A stretch of DNA of 64,000 nucleotides from Amylostereum areolatum (GCA_012932865.1 SAXG01000003.1:372001-436000); one strand, 5' to 3'; positions 35,801 through 47,675 are shown, counted from the first letter of the stretch. Notes: generated by a model not told the origin, from the sequence alone. Program-made: numbers and translations.

Positions 35801-37856
35801 ACAGCTGATGTTGATCAACCTCAAGCGCGGCCGCGCGATAGAGATGCACAGCCAGGGGGGCGCCAGAGTCGAAGAGATTGAAAGGGGAAAGACTCGGGAG
35901 TGGGAGGCGTGCAAGGATAAGCATAGGAGCGAATCCGCCCTCCGTATTAACGCAAATCACGGTCGGGTACAACCGCTCACTTGGAGCTTGAAGTGCATTC
36001 GTGAAAAACTCGGGGTTTTTGCGCGGATAACAGCGCGTCCCGTTGGTGTTATTTTGCCCGGTACCCTTTGGGGGAAGGGTGTTCGTAACGGTGTCGGCAT
36101 CGTCTGGATCGAGGAACCCAGTCTCGTTTGTCGCGTGACGGCGGGGGGCGGCACTATCCTTTGGGCGGGGAAAGAGGTGATATGGCAATAGGCCGCGATG
36201 GAAGAGCTCCTGGCAAAGGCGAAAGCAGGCAGTGCGTCGTGCGTGAGATTTGGTCAAGGAGGGGAGGCTGGTGATTGAAGGTAAAGGCTGCCCTGTCGGA
36301 AGGGTGACAGTGCAGACGTATTGCGGCTCGTGGTAGTCTTCTTCTCCCTTGATGACGTGAAAGTCGAAAAGGTCATGACCATCGCTGTTTGGAAGGCGGG
36401 AAGCAAACTGAAGGACGATTCCAGTGGCATTCTGGAGACGAATCCTCCCACTCGTGGTAGGATCTGTGATATATGATCCAGGTTCGTCCTCGTCCTCGCT
36501 GTCAGATATGTACGGATCGTGAGTCTCGTGGATGGTGACTGGAGGCACCCTTCCTTTTGAACTGCTGTTCAGAGTACCTAACCATTTCCCGACGTGCCCC
36601 TTGACTTCAGTGACTTGTGAAAGACGTCGACGGTGAACATCACTCCCTCTCGGCACCATGTGGATGAGATGGCCCTTGCCACCAGCCGTGCGCGCCCGAG
36701 CATAACCGTAAGATATTTGACTGTCAAACAAGTCATACCTATGCAGAAGCACTGTTAGTTAACAGGTATATTGCAGATTATTAGGTTTACCGAATGACGA
36801 CCGTCGCTGGGGGAAGGTCGAGGTCTTCCGCTTGTTTGGTAGCGATGATAAGATTATATGTTCCGATCTCGAAAGCCGAGAAGAGATCGAGCTGGCAATC
36901 ATTATGGTCAGGATTATCAGTATTTGAATACCTTGTCGACTTTACCTGAGTCCGAGGGTCTAGTTGGGATCCCACCAAAATTTGCGGATTGAGATGTTCA
37001 AGTTCCTCCACCGTTCGGATAAGATCAACCATCTCTTGTGCAACGGCACGCTTTCGCACTACACCAAGTCAGCTGAGAGTTACGGGATACTTAGGGAGGT
37101 GGCATAACCCTTACCGAAGATAACCCCTCTGAACGAGTCGCCATAAGGCTGACAAGACTTCAAGACTTGCACCAACTTTAGAAATTTAGGAGTGACGTTG
37201 AATCCTCGAGAAGATGGGTCGAGATTGGGCATGGAGAAATCCCAGTGTTTGATGACATTGGCGACCTCCAGTTTAATGGCCCGTTCTACAACCCCGGGGT
37301 TTGTGTGATCGTCTTCGTCGTCCTCATCTATCGGAGATAGACTGGACTCGATATCTCCAAGAGCACGGCGCCATATAAGATCGGAAGCGCAAGAGCCAAC
37401 TTCGACCAAGACATGGCGCGCGGCCGAGAAATAGCGATGCAAATGTGTTTCCTCTTTGTCCACTTGGTGCAAACGTTTATAGAGAGCGGTGAGAGGAAGG
37501 CGGGCAAGTCGCTCGAAGAAGATAACAACCTCAGTGGGAGACGCGGGGCTCGATGCAGAGTCGAAAGCGGAGATGCGTGTGGCGGCTGATTTGTACCTTT
37601 TCCTCGGATGCTCTGAGCTGTCCTCGGCCGAGGTCGAGATTAAAGACTGCATACGCTTTTGTCGAAAAGGAAAAGCACTGGACGAATCACTGGCAGACGC
37701 TCCGTCACCGTTCACCGGTGAGGTTGCATCGACGCTGACCTGAAGGCCGTCGTGAATGCCATCCTCACCGACTTGGGCGTCAGGATCGCTGCCTTGTCGG
37801 ACCGCTTGATCTGCCTGGTCCCCCTTTTTCCACGCTTGTTTCCATATCTTGAGCAT
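32853..37856 (-). CDS. Dicer-like ribonuclease, apparently lacking first helicase lobe
   Basis: RNase III enzyme of RNA silencing. The first in-frame ATG is at 37856 (MLKIWKQAWKKG). In order it has: an acidic/low-complexity insert; helicase C-terminal lobe (AQEMVDLIRTVEELEHLNP, YNLIIATKQAEDLDLPP, YDLFDSQISYGYARAR); the Dicer dimerisation/platform region (CTVTLPTGQPL, EKMVYFFAPL); RNase IIIa (YERLELFGDAYLKYLSS); RNase IIIb (YERLEFLGDAILDF, KAISDVVESIIGAIYIS); and a dsRBD-like end (FALDALEGDPGFMTRTCDC). No DExH lobe with Walker A or DECH motif precedes, and a plus-strand gene occupies the space. Frames break by one surplus base at 34681-34682 and at 33068-33071, possibly also near 33098. The exact stop is uncertain. 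Confidence 0.85.
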
Positions 37857-38275
37857 GAGATGGCGATGGTAGCCTGACGGTAGCGGGGAGTAGAGCAAAG
37901 AATACGAAACGCGAATCAAGCCTGTTGTTGTTGTTGTTATTGTAATTTGTCGAGAACTTCGTGAGGCGCTAGTAGACAGTCACGGGTGTAGCAAAGCGTT
38001 GTATGGGGCTATACACGGCTTGTACCGCTACTTCTACCACCGCCTGCGACAATACATAAATAATCTCTCACTTCTCGACCGAAATGCCGTACTTCCCATC
38101 ATGCTGAACAACGCTTTCCTTCTTCACGATCTCGACCGCAGTCCTCCAACGTCTCCCGCTCCCCTGCCCAGGAGACGAATAACTTCTGACCCATGTCTGC
38201 CTGCCAATCTCCCATCTACAGGTACTTCCTCCACCATCTCGTTCGTCTTCCCACCCAATGTAGACCGAAGCATTC
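37857..38275. promoter_or_regulatory. Divergent intergenic region, Dicer / unknown gene
   Basis: About 0.4 kb. It includes a GTT trinucleotide run at about 37924-37938. An alternative first exon of the right-hand gene (ATG at 38102) may lie inside. No helicase sequence is found here on the minus strand. Confidence 0.4.
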
Positions 38276-39588
38276 ATGCAGCGCGAAGCTGAGACAGTCG
38301 CCCCAATGGCGATCGTCAGGCAACTTAGACGGAGTCCGACTCCACCCAGTCCTGGTGCACTTGACGACGCCCTCAACAGCCCCCTCATCGACACGCCACA
38401 TACCCTTCCACCCCCCGGGAGCAGTCCTATCTTGTCGACAGGCTCACTAAAGAAGGCGAAATTGAGGACGAAAGGACCATGGAAAGACCCAGAGGCAAGT
38501 ACGTATGGTCCCTCCACAAGTCAATATTCACAATCTTTCCTGTAGCCATATGAAGTGCTGAGTGCCGTAGAAAAGAAAGACATCATGTTCTTGATGGAAG
38601 TTCGTGACCGGGCTTTTCACGTATGCTCCAATTTTTCTGCCCGTGTATCTTTTCCTTGAATATATGTATCCTCCCACAGCTACTCCTTCGCCGGTCTGCC
38701 GGCGTCACACCTCTTCTCCATGCCATGCGTATAGGTAGACACCAGGATGTTGCTATTATCCTACTCGGGGCTTTCTCACGTTTCGTGAACCACCTCGACG
38801 ATGAAGACTTCTCGCGTCCACAAACGAAGACCCTCCTAAAGGCATTGCGTGCGTCGCCCCAATTCTCCACCACCGATTGTGTTTTACTGTTGCTATAGGC
38901 GCAAACCTGAAGCTTGCGATTGACTACGGCCTGCAAAGCTCACAGAGTGACCTCATCGCGTCGTTCCTTCAGACCCTTGTCATGAGTGAAGGAGACAAAT
39001 GGGTCGCCGAGCAAGTGTCGAACGTGGTAACAGCATTGCGAGCAGGAAATGTGGCGGAGCCAGTTCAAACTGCCCAATCAGCTGTTCGTAGATTTGCTAC
39101 CAAGGAACTGGGAAAGGCGCAAGCGATCGCTGCTCTCGAAGACTAGTGCGGCACATTGCTGTACGATTTAACACTTTCACTGACTCCCCTTCTCGGAACA
39201 GCGTAGCGAACGCCACAGGCGATTTGCTCATGATGGCAGCCTGGTCTATGGTCCTGGACATCCTCAACGCAGAACCAATACCCGTAGGGAACAACATCAC
39301 CTAGGAGTGCAGCTTTCTCACCAACCTTTGCAGTCTTGGTATTTTGCACGCGATGATCGTGTATTCAAATTTTTTGCAGAGCGCGTTGACAAACACCAAG
39401 GCACACTCGCCGCCCGCGGTACGAAGCGTCTGAAGTGGCAGGTTAGAGTATTAAGACACGTCTTGGAAGGCAGGAATACATCTTGGCGGGTTCGTGCAGC
39501 TTCTCTTCTTCTACACATATCCTGATATACCCTCTAGAGTAAAGTGAGCCTGCTAGCAGAAGAGTTCGATCAAGGTCCTGGTGTATAA
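38276..39588 (+). CDS. Unrecognised conserved-looking soluble protein
   Basis: Start MQREAETVAPMAIVRQL, with an alternative upstream ATG at 38102. Exons join well: KGPWKDPE|PYEVLSAVEKKDIMF, LMEVRDRAFH|LLLRRSAGVTPLLHAMRIG, DVAIILLGAFSRFVNHL, LKLAIDYGLQSSQSDLIASF, VANATGDLLMMAAWSMV and, after a 50-nt intron, SWYFARDDRVFKFFAERVDK. It probably ends with VSLLAEEFDQGPGV at 39588; a stop at 39525 is possible if the last intron is not used. The alpha-helical, repeat-like middle recalls ankyrin-type folds, but I cannot name a family. The first intron (38495-38545) starts with GCAAGT. Confidence 0.65.
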
Positions 39589-40276
39589 TCAAGCTCAGAA
39601 CATCGTTGTATCTTATTTCTCATCCTATTGGACGGACTACCTCAGTGTATCATATCTCTCATTGTCTGTCTGTCCTTGTGTCGGCTATCCTCTTCGTTTC
39701 CATACATCGCTGGCCTTGCTCGTACAAGGTGCTGTCCAGGTTTGAGACCCCCACCTGCCGATAGCGTATTCTCGAGCATACATTGACTTCCGCATCTCCC
39801 TCATGGGACGATATCCTTGGGACCGCCACCTTCGCCTGGCTTTGTTGCCTTTGCATCATGCGAATAGTGCCGGTGGCTTATTATTGAGTCTATCCCGCAG
39901 GATACATCCTGATGTATGGTTATGTAGCTTACGTGAATGTTATAGAACTCTGTGCATTGTGAACCATAGCCGACAGGTACTTGAAGCAGTGAACTTGGGG
40001 CGCAAAGTTGCTGCCACGCCTTGGTGAAAACTATGATTGGATTGGACCTGATGGAAAATGAAAATCACTCTTGATATCAGTTTATGAGTGAATGCACGTG
40101 TATGAGTATCTCAAAATGAAATCCAGAACTGTCCTGTAGCTGCATGCCTAGCGGATAGTCCACCTCCGTACGTGCAATAGAGCTGGCCGTGCAGGTAGCT
40201 GCACGAGTGGAGTGTGTATTTCATATCCCAACCCTCGCCGTAATGTTCCAAGTCCGTCATATATCAGGTCGAAATT
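39589..40276. other. Convergent intergenic region
   Basis: About 0.7 kb of 3' flanking sequence between converging genes. Small open frames have no supporting evidence. Nothing else recognised. Confidence 0.4.
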
Positions 40277-41166
40277 TCAATCAAATATAATCCGCATGCC
40301 CGACCACCACGTCCATGCCGCAACGGCGCACAGGCCGAGTACCGCAGGCCCGAGCTCAAGCTGGACAATCGTGTAAACCCAAATGGTTCCGAGAGGTGGC
40401 GTCTGTAAAACCAGTGGTCAACCCATTCTCCGCTTTACTAGTGAAGATATGTGGGAATGGCAGCAATTTTGCGCACCTCTCGCATGTTGACGCGCCAATT
40501 GGCGTAGTTAACATGGTGAACCATGCGAATGCCAACAACGATGGACATGAGGAAAAGCACGAGCTGTACGGTTTTATCCGCCTTGTGGCGGTTGGCTGTT
40601 TCAAAGATAATGAATAGAATTAATACAGACAGCGAAGTGAATGACATACTGTAAAATACAAAGCCTGAGAGTACTGACAATTATAGAATGTAAGAGCCGT
40701 GCACGGGGTGTTTGGGCCGAGATAGACGTACTGGGCACACTGGTCGCCATAGTCTTCGCGATCTCCCAGTAGTCAGGCCTTTGTGCATACTGAAAGTGTA
40801 CTAGGCTTGTGTGAACTGAAGTCAGCCCTGGTGGCCGCAACGGCATGCTAAGATACAAATTACGCACATATACATCAGCAGCAGCAAGAAAGACAGCGGC
40901 ATGATGATTGTGACGGCAGCAAAGATCTCGTCTGCTAGAGGTCCAAAGACCTCCTCATCCTCGTCGTCATTTTGGGTTTTCGAGGGCTTCGCGGACTGCA
41001 CCGAGACGTTGGGAGGGCGAGCGTCAGGGTAGGCCTCTGACATACGTTTGAGGATGCCTGATTGCTCGATGAGCCTCCATTGTTCATCCTCGGAAATCTC
41101 GAGGTCATCCTTGATTTCAGTGGAGGGCTTTGCTGGGGATTTCTTCGATTTACGGCGTTCCGCCAT
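40277..41166 (-). CDS. Fungal multi-span membrane protein (DUF7719-like)
   Basis: Start MAERRKSKKSPAKPSTE at 41166, with a charged cytosolic N-terminus (EISEDEQWRLIEQSG). Four hydrophobic segments follow: AAVTIIMPLSFLLLLMY, a segment around SVLILFIIFET, VQLVLFLMSIVVGIRMV and ELGPAVLGLCAVAAWTWW. Between the first two lies HTSLVHFQYAQRPDYWEIA. The end is MRIIFD at 40277. This pattern fits a small uncharacterised fungal family that I believe is catalogued as DUF7719, but the name is from memory and unverified. Function unknown; ER location is a guess. Confidence 0.72.
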
Positions 41167-41385
41167 GAGAATTAGGTTGATGCCAGGAGTTGAAGAAGGC
41201 GAGTTGATGACGGCATACACGTACATACCGTAATCAAGATGACAAGATGCAAATGAGATCTCGATCGGTGAATCTGTTTTGAACCGACCACATTACCACT
41301 TTTTGCTGTCTTTCACTCATCAAGCGCACTTTCCAAGAACACGACACTTCCTTCCTTCAAATTTGGCAGGAAACCACACCTCTGT

Positions 41386-42648
41386 GATGCCAGAACACGA
41401 TGCTTTACTCGATCTCTTGAATTCGCATGGCCAGGACTTTCTAAACTCTTTTGCACAACCGGGTACGAAGGGCCAGAAGCGCAAGCGGAATGCTATCCAG
41501 GACGTTCTTCCATCAGCGAAAGACGCGAAACTGGACACTTCGGATGGAGAGGGCTCATCTGACGAATGGTTGGGTTTCGGATCTGGAGTCAACGCAGAGT
41601 TGAGTGAAGACGAGGCGAGTGTGGATAGCGATGAAGATGGGGACGCTGGGGACGACGATGAAGATGAAGAAGGTGCGTCATATTCCGTTTCCGGATGCTT
41701 GTTTCCTCATGTGTTTTCACCAGATGACGGGTACACTGCGAGTACATCGGTGCACGCACCGCCAGTTGTCGTGTTTTCAGAGACGAAACCAGGCTCATCT
41801 TCATCAGTTCTGCCGCCTTCTAAAGCGCAAATGAAAGCCTTCATGGTAAACCCCACTCGATGCAGAACTACCACTCGATCTCATTTAATCAGTCGTCAAA
41901 AGTATCCAAATTGCGGATAGAGCACCAAGGTGGTGCGAATGATACTAGCACTCAGGAAGACCTCGACGGTGAAAGGTGTGCATCTCACCGTGTTGTTTGC
42001 GGACTTTGTCTTTTAAACAACGCCATGTAAGGACAAACGCACAAAACGACGCACTATTGCATCGCCTTGTGCACACTCAACTTCTGGCGGGCTCATTAAA
42101 TCCAGAGCTAAACCTCTCTTCCGCCCAGCACAAAAAGGCGCTGGCTGGTAGGGTGCTTGAGCTCGCAGGGGGTGCCAAGCTCGGTCAGGGCGAAAAACTT
42201 GTCCGCAAAAAGGAACATGCAAAAGCTACCAAACGCATCCGGGATGGTATGGAAGAGAAGCGTACAGAAAGGCGAAGTAAACAGCTGACCGAGGTGTGTT
42301 CCTTCGACTTTGCGTCCTGTCTCCTTGCTCACTTTTGTATTCCACTAGGCCAAAGATGTTGGAGATTACCATCCTACGTTGAAGAAGCTGTTCGAGGATC
42401 CTGATGACGAAGGGCCTAAAAGAAAAAGGGAGAAAGGTCTGGGTATGGGCGTGGGCAAGTTCAGCGGCGGCATGCTGAAGCTGAGTCGGCGGGAAATCAA
42501 TTCAGTCAACAGCCCTCCAACGAGAGGGGGACGGGACGGAAGGGGTGGACGGGGCGGAAGGGGCGGAAGGGGCGGAAGAGGCGGAAGGGGCTCTCGTGGA
42601 CGAGGCGGACGAGGGCAAGGTGGGCGCGGACGAGGAATACGTAGTTAG
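41386..42648 (+). CDS. FAF1: Faf1-type ribosome assembly factor with RGG tail
   Basis: Nucleolar protein expected to help 18S rRNA processing and 40S maturation (yeast Faf1, human C1orf131 family). Start MPEHDALLDLLNSHGQDFL at 41386. An acidic N-terminal half (DEDGDAGDDDEDEE) precedes the conserved basic half: GRVLELAGGAKLGQGEKLV, KKEHAKATKRIRDGMEEKR, KKLFEDPDD and GMGVGKFSGGMLKLSRREI, the family signature. The C-terminus is an RGG/RG-rich array, which would bind RNA and is likely arginine-methylated. Such a tail is longer than in yeast Faf1. Introns are short; no broken frame seen. Confidence 0.85.
42530..42640 (+). repeat. Tandem GGCGGAAGG-type repeat encoding RGG units
   Basis: Imperfect 9-nt units repeated about ten times inside the last exon of the Faf1-type gene, encoding GRGGRGG repeats. 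Repeat number may vary between strains. Confidence 0.75.
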
Positions 42649-42756
42649 ATGACGAGTTGTGCTGGACCAATGAAGCGTTAATGTTGTTTAACAATAGTTT
42701 ACAGGTGAGCATATATAGGTAGTATTCATGCAAAGAATACACCGTGCCCTTGACTC

Positions 42757-43992
42757 CTACACATCATCGTCCGAGAATGTAGGGTTTAACAGGGGTGCGC
42801 CTTCATCGGCGTCGTCGATAGCCTCCGCAGCCAAATGACCGGTGTTCGTACCGACTTTATTGAGTTCACGTTGCATTTGAACGTATACAATCCTAGGTGT
42901 AACATTATACATGAGGGAGTGGATATGTTTGCTCGCGACATACCAGCCAGCTGCTACTCCTGCTGCAATCCCTACTACAATAAGGAGCCAATTGATGACT
43001 TTGGTATCTGGATGAAGGGATGAACATGCCATTTCTTGTGCAAAAAGAGGAAAGGGTTGCGTGTTACTGACGTGTATCCATCTCACTTCTCTGCTTGCCA
43101 TCGGAAAGCATTGAAATGCGAGATCCAATGAAGACGTATAGGAGGTACCTCGGGAAGGTGCAGATCGTCGCCGCCATGAATTGCCAGATAGATACGACCT
43201 TTACCGACTGAGGAGATCGGATCCTGCTTAGCAAAGGGACGTCGGAGAACAGGCTGCAGAACTCACAGCGAAAAGAGAATTGGAGTATACCCACGGAGGG
43301 AACGGGGACAGCCGTATAAGCACCATTAGGGGGAGTCCCTTAGCATTCTGCGTGCGAAAGCAGATGAGTGTATGCGCTCCCGTAACAATACAGAGTACTC
43401 ACGATCACATTTTCTAAAGCCTGCCATTTCTCGCTCGTCGAGGACCAGCGATGGAGGCGCTTGCTGAAGAAGTAACGCAATACCAAGAAAACGAATGCCG
43501 ATGCAAAGAGAGACGCCGGTCCAGCAATGGCGAAACCCTTTATACCGTATGCGAATCCGCACAGATTCAGGGCGGTAGTGTGTCCGACCATAGGAGGGAA
43601 CGAAACCAACACTACAAGCACGACTGATCAGAAACGTGGAGAGCCATATAGATTATGAGCGTACGTATCAATCCAGCGAGCGACATCCAGCCCAGCGGAT
43701 GGTTGCTAATCTTTTGCGCCGTGTCATATAGGAATTGTGCAATGCGCGCTGGTCGAACGATGACGATGAAAGCTACGAGAGAGGCGTAAAAGAGCGCGAG
43801 GAATCCTACGGCAAACTTGGGAGCATTCTTAGTGTTGTGAGCTCTGGAGAAATAACTAAACGTCCTTACCTTGCCCGCGAGAGGTAGCTTGAGGAAACGG
43901 CGGACTGAAGCCTTGACATAGTGGTTGAACATGGATATCGCCCATGCGATGCGCTTGGGCCGGGGGATGCCGTCCTGATCGACCGACGTCAT
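42757..43992 (-). CDS. TVP38: Golgi membrane protein Tvp38 (SNARE-associated/DedA superfamily)
   Basis: Multi-span protein of Golgi/ER; family members (TMEM41B, VMP1, Tvp38) are linked to lipid scrambling and vesicle traffic. Start MTSVDQDGIPRPKRIAWAI at 43992. Hydrophobic segments include FAVGFLALFYASLVAFIVIV, the core VLVSFPPMVGHTTALNLCGF (P-x-GH motif) and GFAIAGPASLFASAFVFLVL. The second re-entrant signature appears after NAKGLPLMVLIRLSPFPPW and WQFMAATICTFPRYLLYVFI, typical of the VTT domain. The tail is acidic (NPTFSDDDV). All features match the family and the exons are in phase. Confidence 0.88.
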
Positions 43993-44271
43993 GATATCCA
44001 GCTGGGTCGAGTTCTCTCAGAAGATTTGGGGGGATTTGTGTGGTGGGAAGGAGCGGGAGGACGGTGGGAGCCTGGAGGGCATGGTACTTACGCGAGTCGC
44101 GGCCGACGGCGCAGAGTGAGGTCATGTCAGATTGATAAGATCTGGGCGCTGATAAGATAAGTCTCCGACCTGCCAGGCCTGAGGCCAGCTTGCCAGGCAG
44201 ATACAAACTCGTCCTTTCTGTGTTTGATCGATTTCCGTTCCACTTGAACATTTATTTTGTCTGGGAGAGTC
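43993..44271. promoter_or_regulatory. Short divergent promoter, Tvp38 / acyltransferase
   Basis: Only 279 bases separate the two start codons, so promoter elements are shared or interleaved. No motif clearly recognised. Confidence 0.45.
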
Positions 44272-45721
44272 ATGGAAAAATACTCGGCTTATAGAGTAAG
44301 TTACCTTACTTTTGTGTCGAGCCTCCTTCTAACGCCTGCTGTACGCACAAGGATCCCGGTACAGGCATCCAGGCGAGTTCGGTTCTCAAGTATGGTAGGT
44401 AGTGCGCCCGTCTAACCCTGCTCCAGCCTTTCCTTACCCCAGTACCTCCCTTGGGCTCCGAAACCCTGATCAAGTTCTCGCTTCCGCTCGCCTACACTCT
44501 CGGTGTCATTCGCACCACCCTAGTCCTCCTGTTGGCTCTGCTGTACACCGTTTTAGTCGACGGCATTTGTCTCCTCCTTGTACGTCTAGAAGATGCTGAC
44601 GTTTGTTTCTGTTGGCTAAAGTAATACCAGACACCGATACCACCACTTCAGCGACTCGCTGCACACGTTCTGACCGCGCTCTTGGCCCGTTTCGCCCTTT
44701 TAATACTTGGCCTTCTATGGATACCAACAGAAACCGTCACCCGGAAACGCGGGTAAGTTCGCTCTATCTATGGATAAAAAGAAAGCTTGACGTTCTCTTC
44801 CTAGGCGACTCGCTGAGTCTAAGGAATCATGGAGCCCTGGTGCCGGCGACTTGATAGTGTCAAACTGGATCTCATGGGTGGAATTGCTCTGGTTGTCATA
44901 CAGGTATAGGTGCTTCCCGATGTGTTTTACTCTCATGCTAATAATGTTCCTTGGAGATTCAATCCGATATTCGTTCTCCCCGTACCTTCGGAATCGCCTT
45001 CTGCTCCTTCTGCGCCAGCACCGCAGGCTACTGGCCGTCGCACAGGCACTGGATCTGCCGCCGTAACCCCCGCCGCCAACAGGCCCTCTACCAAACGTAT
45101 ACAAATTGCTGGTTTCCGAAAAGTTTCACTTCTCTCGTTGATATGCTTCACTGGACGTGTCCCTGTACCGAGCCATGCGTCTCCGTCTTTGACTTTAGAA
45201 GACATCCGAGGATCTGCGGGTAGGCCTGTCGTCGTTTTTCCAGAATGTACTACGAGCAACGGTCGAGGCCTGTTGAGGTTCGCCGATGTTTTCAAAGGCC
45301 GTCCCGTTCCTACGAAAGGGTACAGCGTATTTGTGATGTGTGCAAGGTATCTCCTCTGGCTTCTTTGGTCCTACGTACTGCCTTGCTGAAGTTATCTTGA
45401 TGCAGGTGTGATCCACCCACCGCCCTTTCTCCGTCTCTCTCCCTCTCCATCCCGACTGCACTCAATCCCCTTGCGCACCTTTTCACGCTGGCGTCTAGCT
45501 TCAAACCGCTGACGCTTTCTGTTCGGTTGCTGGCACCGTCGGAAGGTCCAAGTGCACCTATGTTCATGCCCAGCGAGATAGTCGGCCCCGACGTCGGAGA
45601 GGATACACTGTCGGCTTCGTGCGCTGGCCTCATCGCGCAATTAGGCAAGTTCAAAAAACTTTCCTTGGGTTGGGAGGATAAAGTCACTTTTCTGGAGTTC
45701 TATCGCGAGAAGCGGAGGTAA
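44272..45721 (+). CDS. LOA1/VPS66-type lysophospholipid acyltransferase
   Basis: Membrane-bound PlsC-superfamily protein, expected to acylate lysophosphatidic acid at ER or lipid droplets. Exon 1 is MEKYSAYR and exon 2 DPGTGIQ; the third begins PFLTPVPPLGSETLIKF after an intron with a GC donor (44373-44426). Hydrophobic segments follow (IRTTLVLLLALLYTVLVDG, LTALLARFALLILGLLW). Motif I reads DLIVSNWISWVELLWL, that is N-W in place of the classical NHxxxxD; motif III is VFPECTTSNGRGLLRF. These variations occur in the LOA1 subgroup as I recall it. C-terminus EDKVTFLEFYREKRR, stop 45719-45721. Confidence 0.78.
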
Positions 45722-45898
45722 CTCATGGGGGTCTCATGGGGATCTCCGGGGGTAGGATGGAGTCCTCGTACAGGTCTCGGTACAGATAATGTTTGGAATA
45801 CAGTGGCCAGAACGCGATGCTAGATTTGTGGTACCAAGCAGAATCCTCCGGTATCGTATCTCACTAGAGCTTGGCCTTGCGCTGAGGTGGTCGCGATG

Positions 45899-47675
45899 TC
45901 AGCCGCTATCAATCAGGTCAGAAATAGGCATTACCTTCGATATATCGATGAACACTCGTCGAAGGTCAGCTTTGAGATCCTTGAGGTATGAAATTGAATG
46001 AGGAATGCAATAGGGAATATGTGTTCACTTACCTCCACGTCTTCGACGCCGACGCTAATTCGGACGATTCGGGGGTCCTCGCCGGGAGAGGAGCGAGCAC
46101 GCTGCTCGGATAAGTGACTCTACGCCTCCGAGACTAGTCGCTGGCTAAGGGGCAGACGTCAATAGCTATACGTGGTGAGGCAAAGAGCAGTACTGACGAC
46201 GAAGTACTTCAAAGCATGCGGCAGATACGCCGCGTCTTCTCCGCTGCTCAACTACACATAACAATAGTATTTGCATCAGCCCCGTTGAGGAGGGCAGATA
46301 TACACACCTGTATCGCGAACGTCGGGCTGTCTCCTTGCATCTGCTTCGCGGGTGACCATCCAGACGCAGTCTTCTCCCTGTAGCGACGTGTGCCAAACCT
46401 TGATAACGATCCCACCTGGAATGCCATCTGTAGTTTGTCCCTTAGGCGTGTTCGCGAGGGTGTTTAGCCACTGGGCCAGAGTAGTAGCGGAAGCGGACTG
46501 CCGGGGAACGCGCAGATGCAGCGTGCGGAGTGAACGGAGCAGGAGCCACGTCTCGAGGGATCCCATCATATTTCCAAAACGGTAGCGTTCTGCGTACAAC
46601 TTTCTTGGGTTTAGATATCATGTCTGTCGACCGCGAAGAGAATACTTACTGCTCCCCATTCGTCCACGGTCTTAACAACGAGCACGCCGTTAAGGAGGTC
46701 GGAATGACCGCCAAAATATTTTGATCCTAGTGCATCGTGAGTCGGCGCAGGCCTGATCCGCGAATGCTTGAGTACATACCGCTGTGCATTACCATGTCTG
46801 CACCCCACTTGAAAGGGTACTGCAATGGCGGGGGACCAAACGTCGCATCAACGACCAGGTGTCCCCCAACCGCATGAATCTGGTCTCAGATATCAGTTAA
46901 TCATTTTACAGCGTGAGCAGTGAGCAATGTCGCACCTTGTCTGCGTAGTGTTGGATGTTCCTGAGAAAATAAGTAATTAGGATGATATTGCCCTGATCTC
47001 TGGAAACATTAACACAAACCTTGCCTCTCCAGTCGGGTTCAACGGCGTCTCGACCCAACAAAGGATCAACGCCCGTGAAATCGGAGTCAATGTCTACAAT
47101 TTCGACGTTGCGGCCTTTGCCATAGCTGTCGATGACGAGATGGACACCGTAATACCCGCCTGTTATGGCAATGCGTTTGGGTTGGTAGTAGCTTACAGCC
47201 TTGGAGAGCAGATAGCGCGTGTGTAATTCGAAGATCAGAGAAGAGTGAAATTGTCACATACCGCAAACGCGGCAGCTAGTCCAGAGGCGTATGTTAACGC
47301 ATATCCACCCTGTGAATATTCAGATGAATGAATAGAGTGCAGAGAACGAGGAAGCTTTACATACGTTAATCTTGCTAAGCACGCTCTCCACGCGAGAGCT
47401 CACAGGCTGACTTAGCCGAGAATAGAGGTGGGATTTGGCCTCCCGGACCTCATTGGGCTCGAAGTCGACGCTGGCAAGTATCGCTTCCTCAGGATGCCGA
47501 AAGACTGCAAAAAAGATGACTGTGAAAGGGCAGCCAGGAGAAGGAGTGGATCAAACCTACTGGTGCTGACAGAGATGGAGGGTGCGACTTCCACGCTATG
47601 GAACTTGTCATCTCCGTGAATGAGATCTGTTCCGCTGAGAGTAGTGGGTGTTTTGGAGTCGTCTTTCGGAGCCAT
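45899..47675 (-). CDS. Cys/Met-metabolism PLP enzyme (cystathionine gamma-synthase-like)
   Basis: Fold-type I PLP enzyme acting in transsulfuration or methionine synthesis. Start MAPKDDSKTPTTLSGTDLI. Blocks: HLYSRLSQPVSSRVESVL, GYALTYASGLAAAFAAV, KRIAITGGYYGVHLVID, DATFGPPPLQYPFKWGAD and the cofactor-binding MHSGSKYFGGHSDLLNG with the Schiff-base lysine. Then GNMMGSLETWLLLRSLRTL and, near the end, SLGGVESLIEQ and DPRIVRISVGVEDVEDLKAD. Two single surplus bases interrupt the frame: an A (plus strand) near 46379 and a G at 46108-46109. Whether it is a synthase, beta-lyase or gamma-lyase cannot be decided from sequence alone. Confidence 0.85.

Noticed and set aside
37857..37919. Extension of Dicer upstream of 37856
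   Set aside because: The open frame continues but starts with TTG and contains only a low-complexity ACA run; no helicase motif.
39302..39304. In-frame TAG as the end of the unknown gene at 38276
   Set aside because: A 50-nt intron with GTAGGG and TTTGCAG removes it and joins in phase to a clearly protein-like exon (SWYFARDDRVFKFF).
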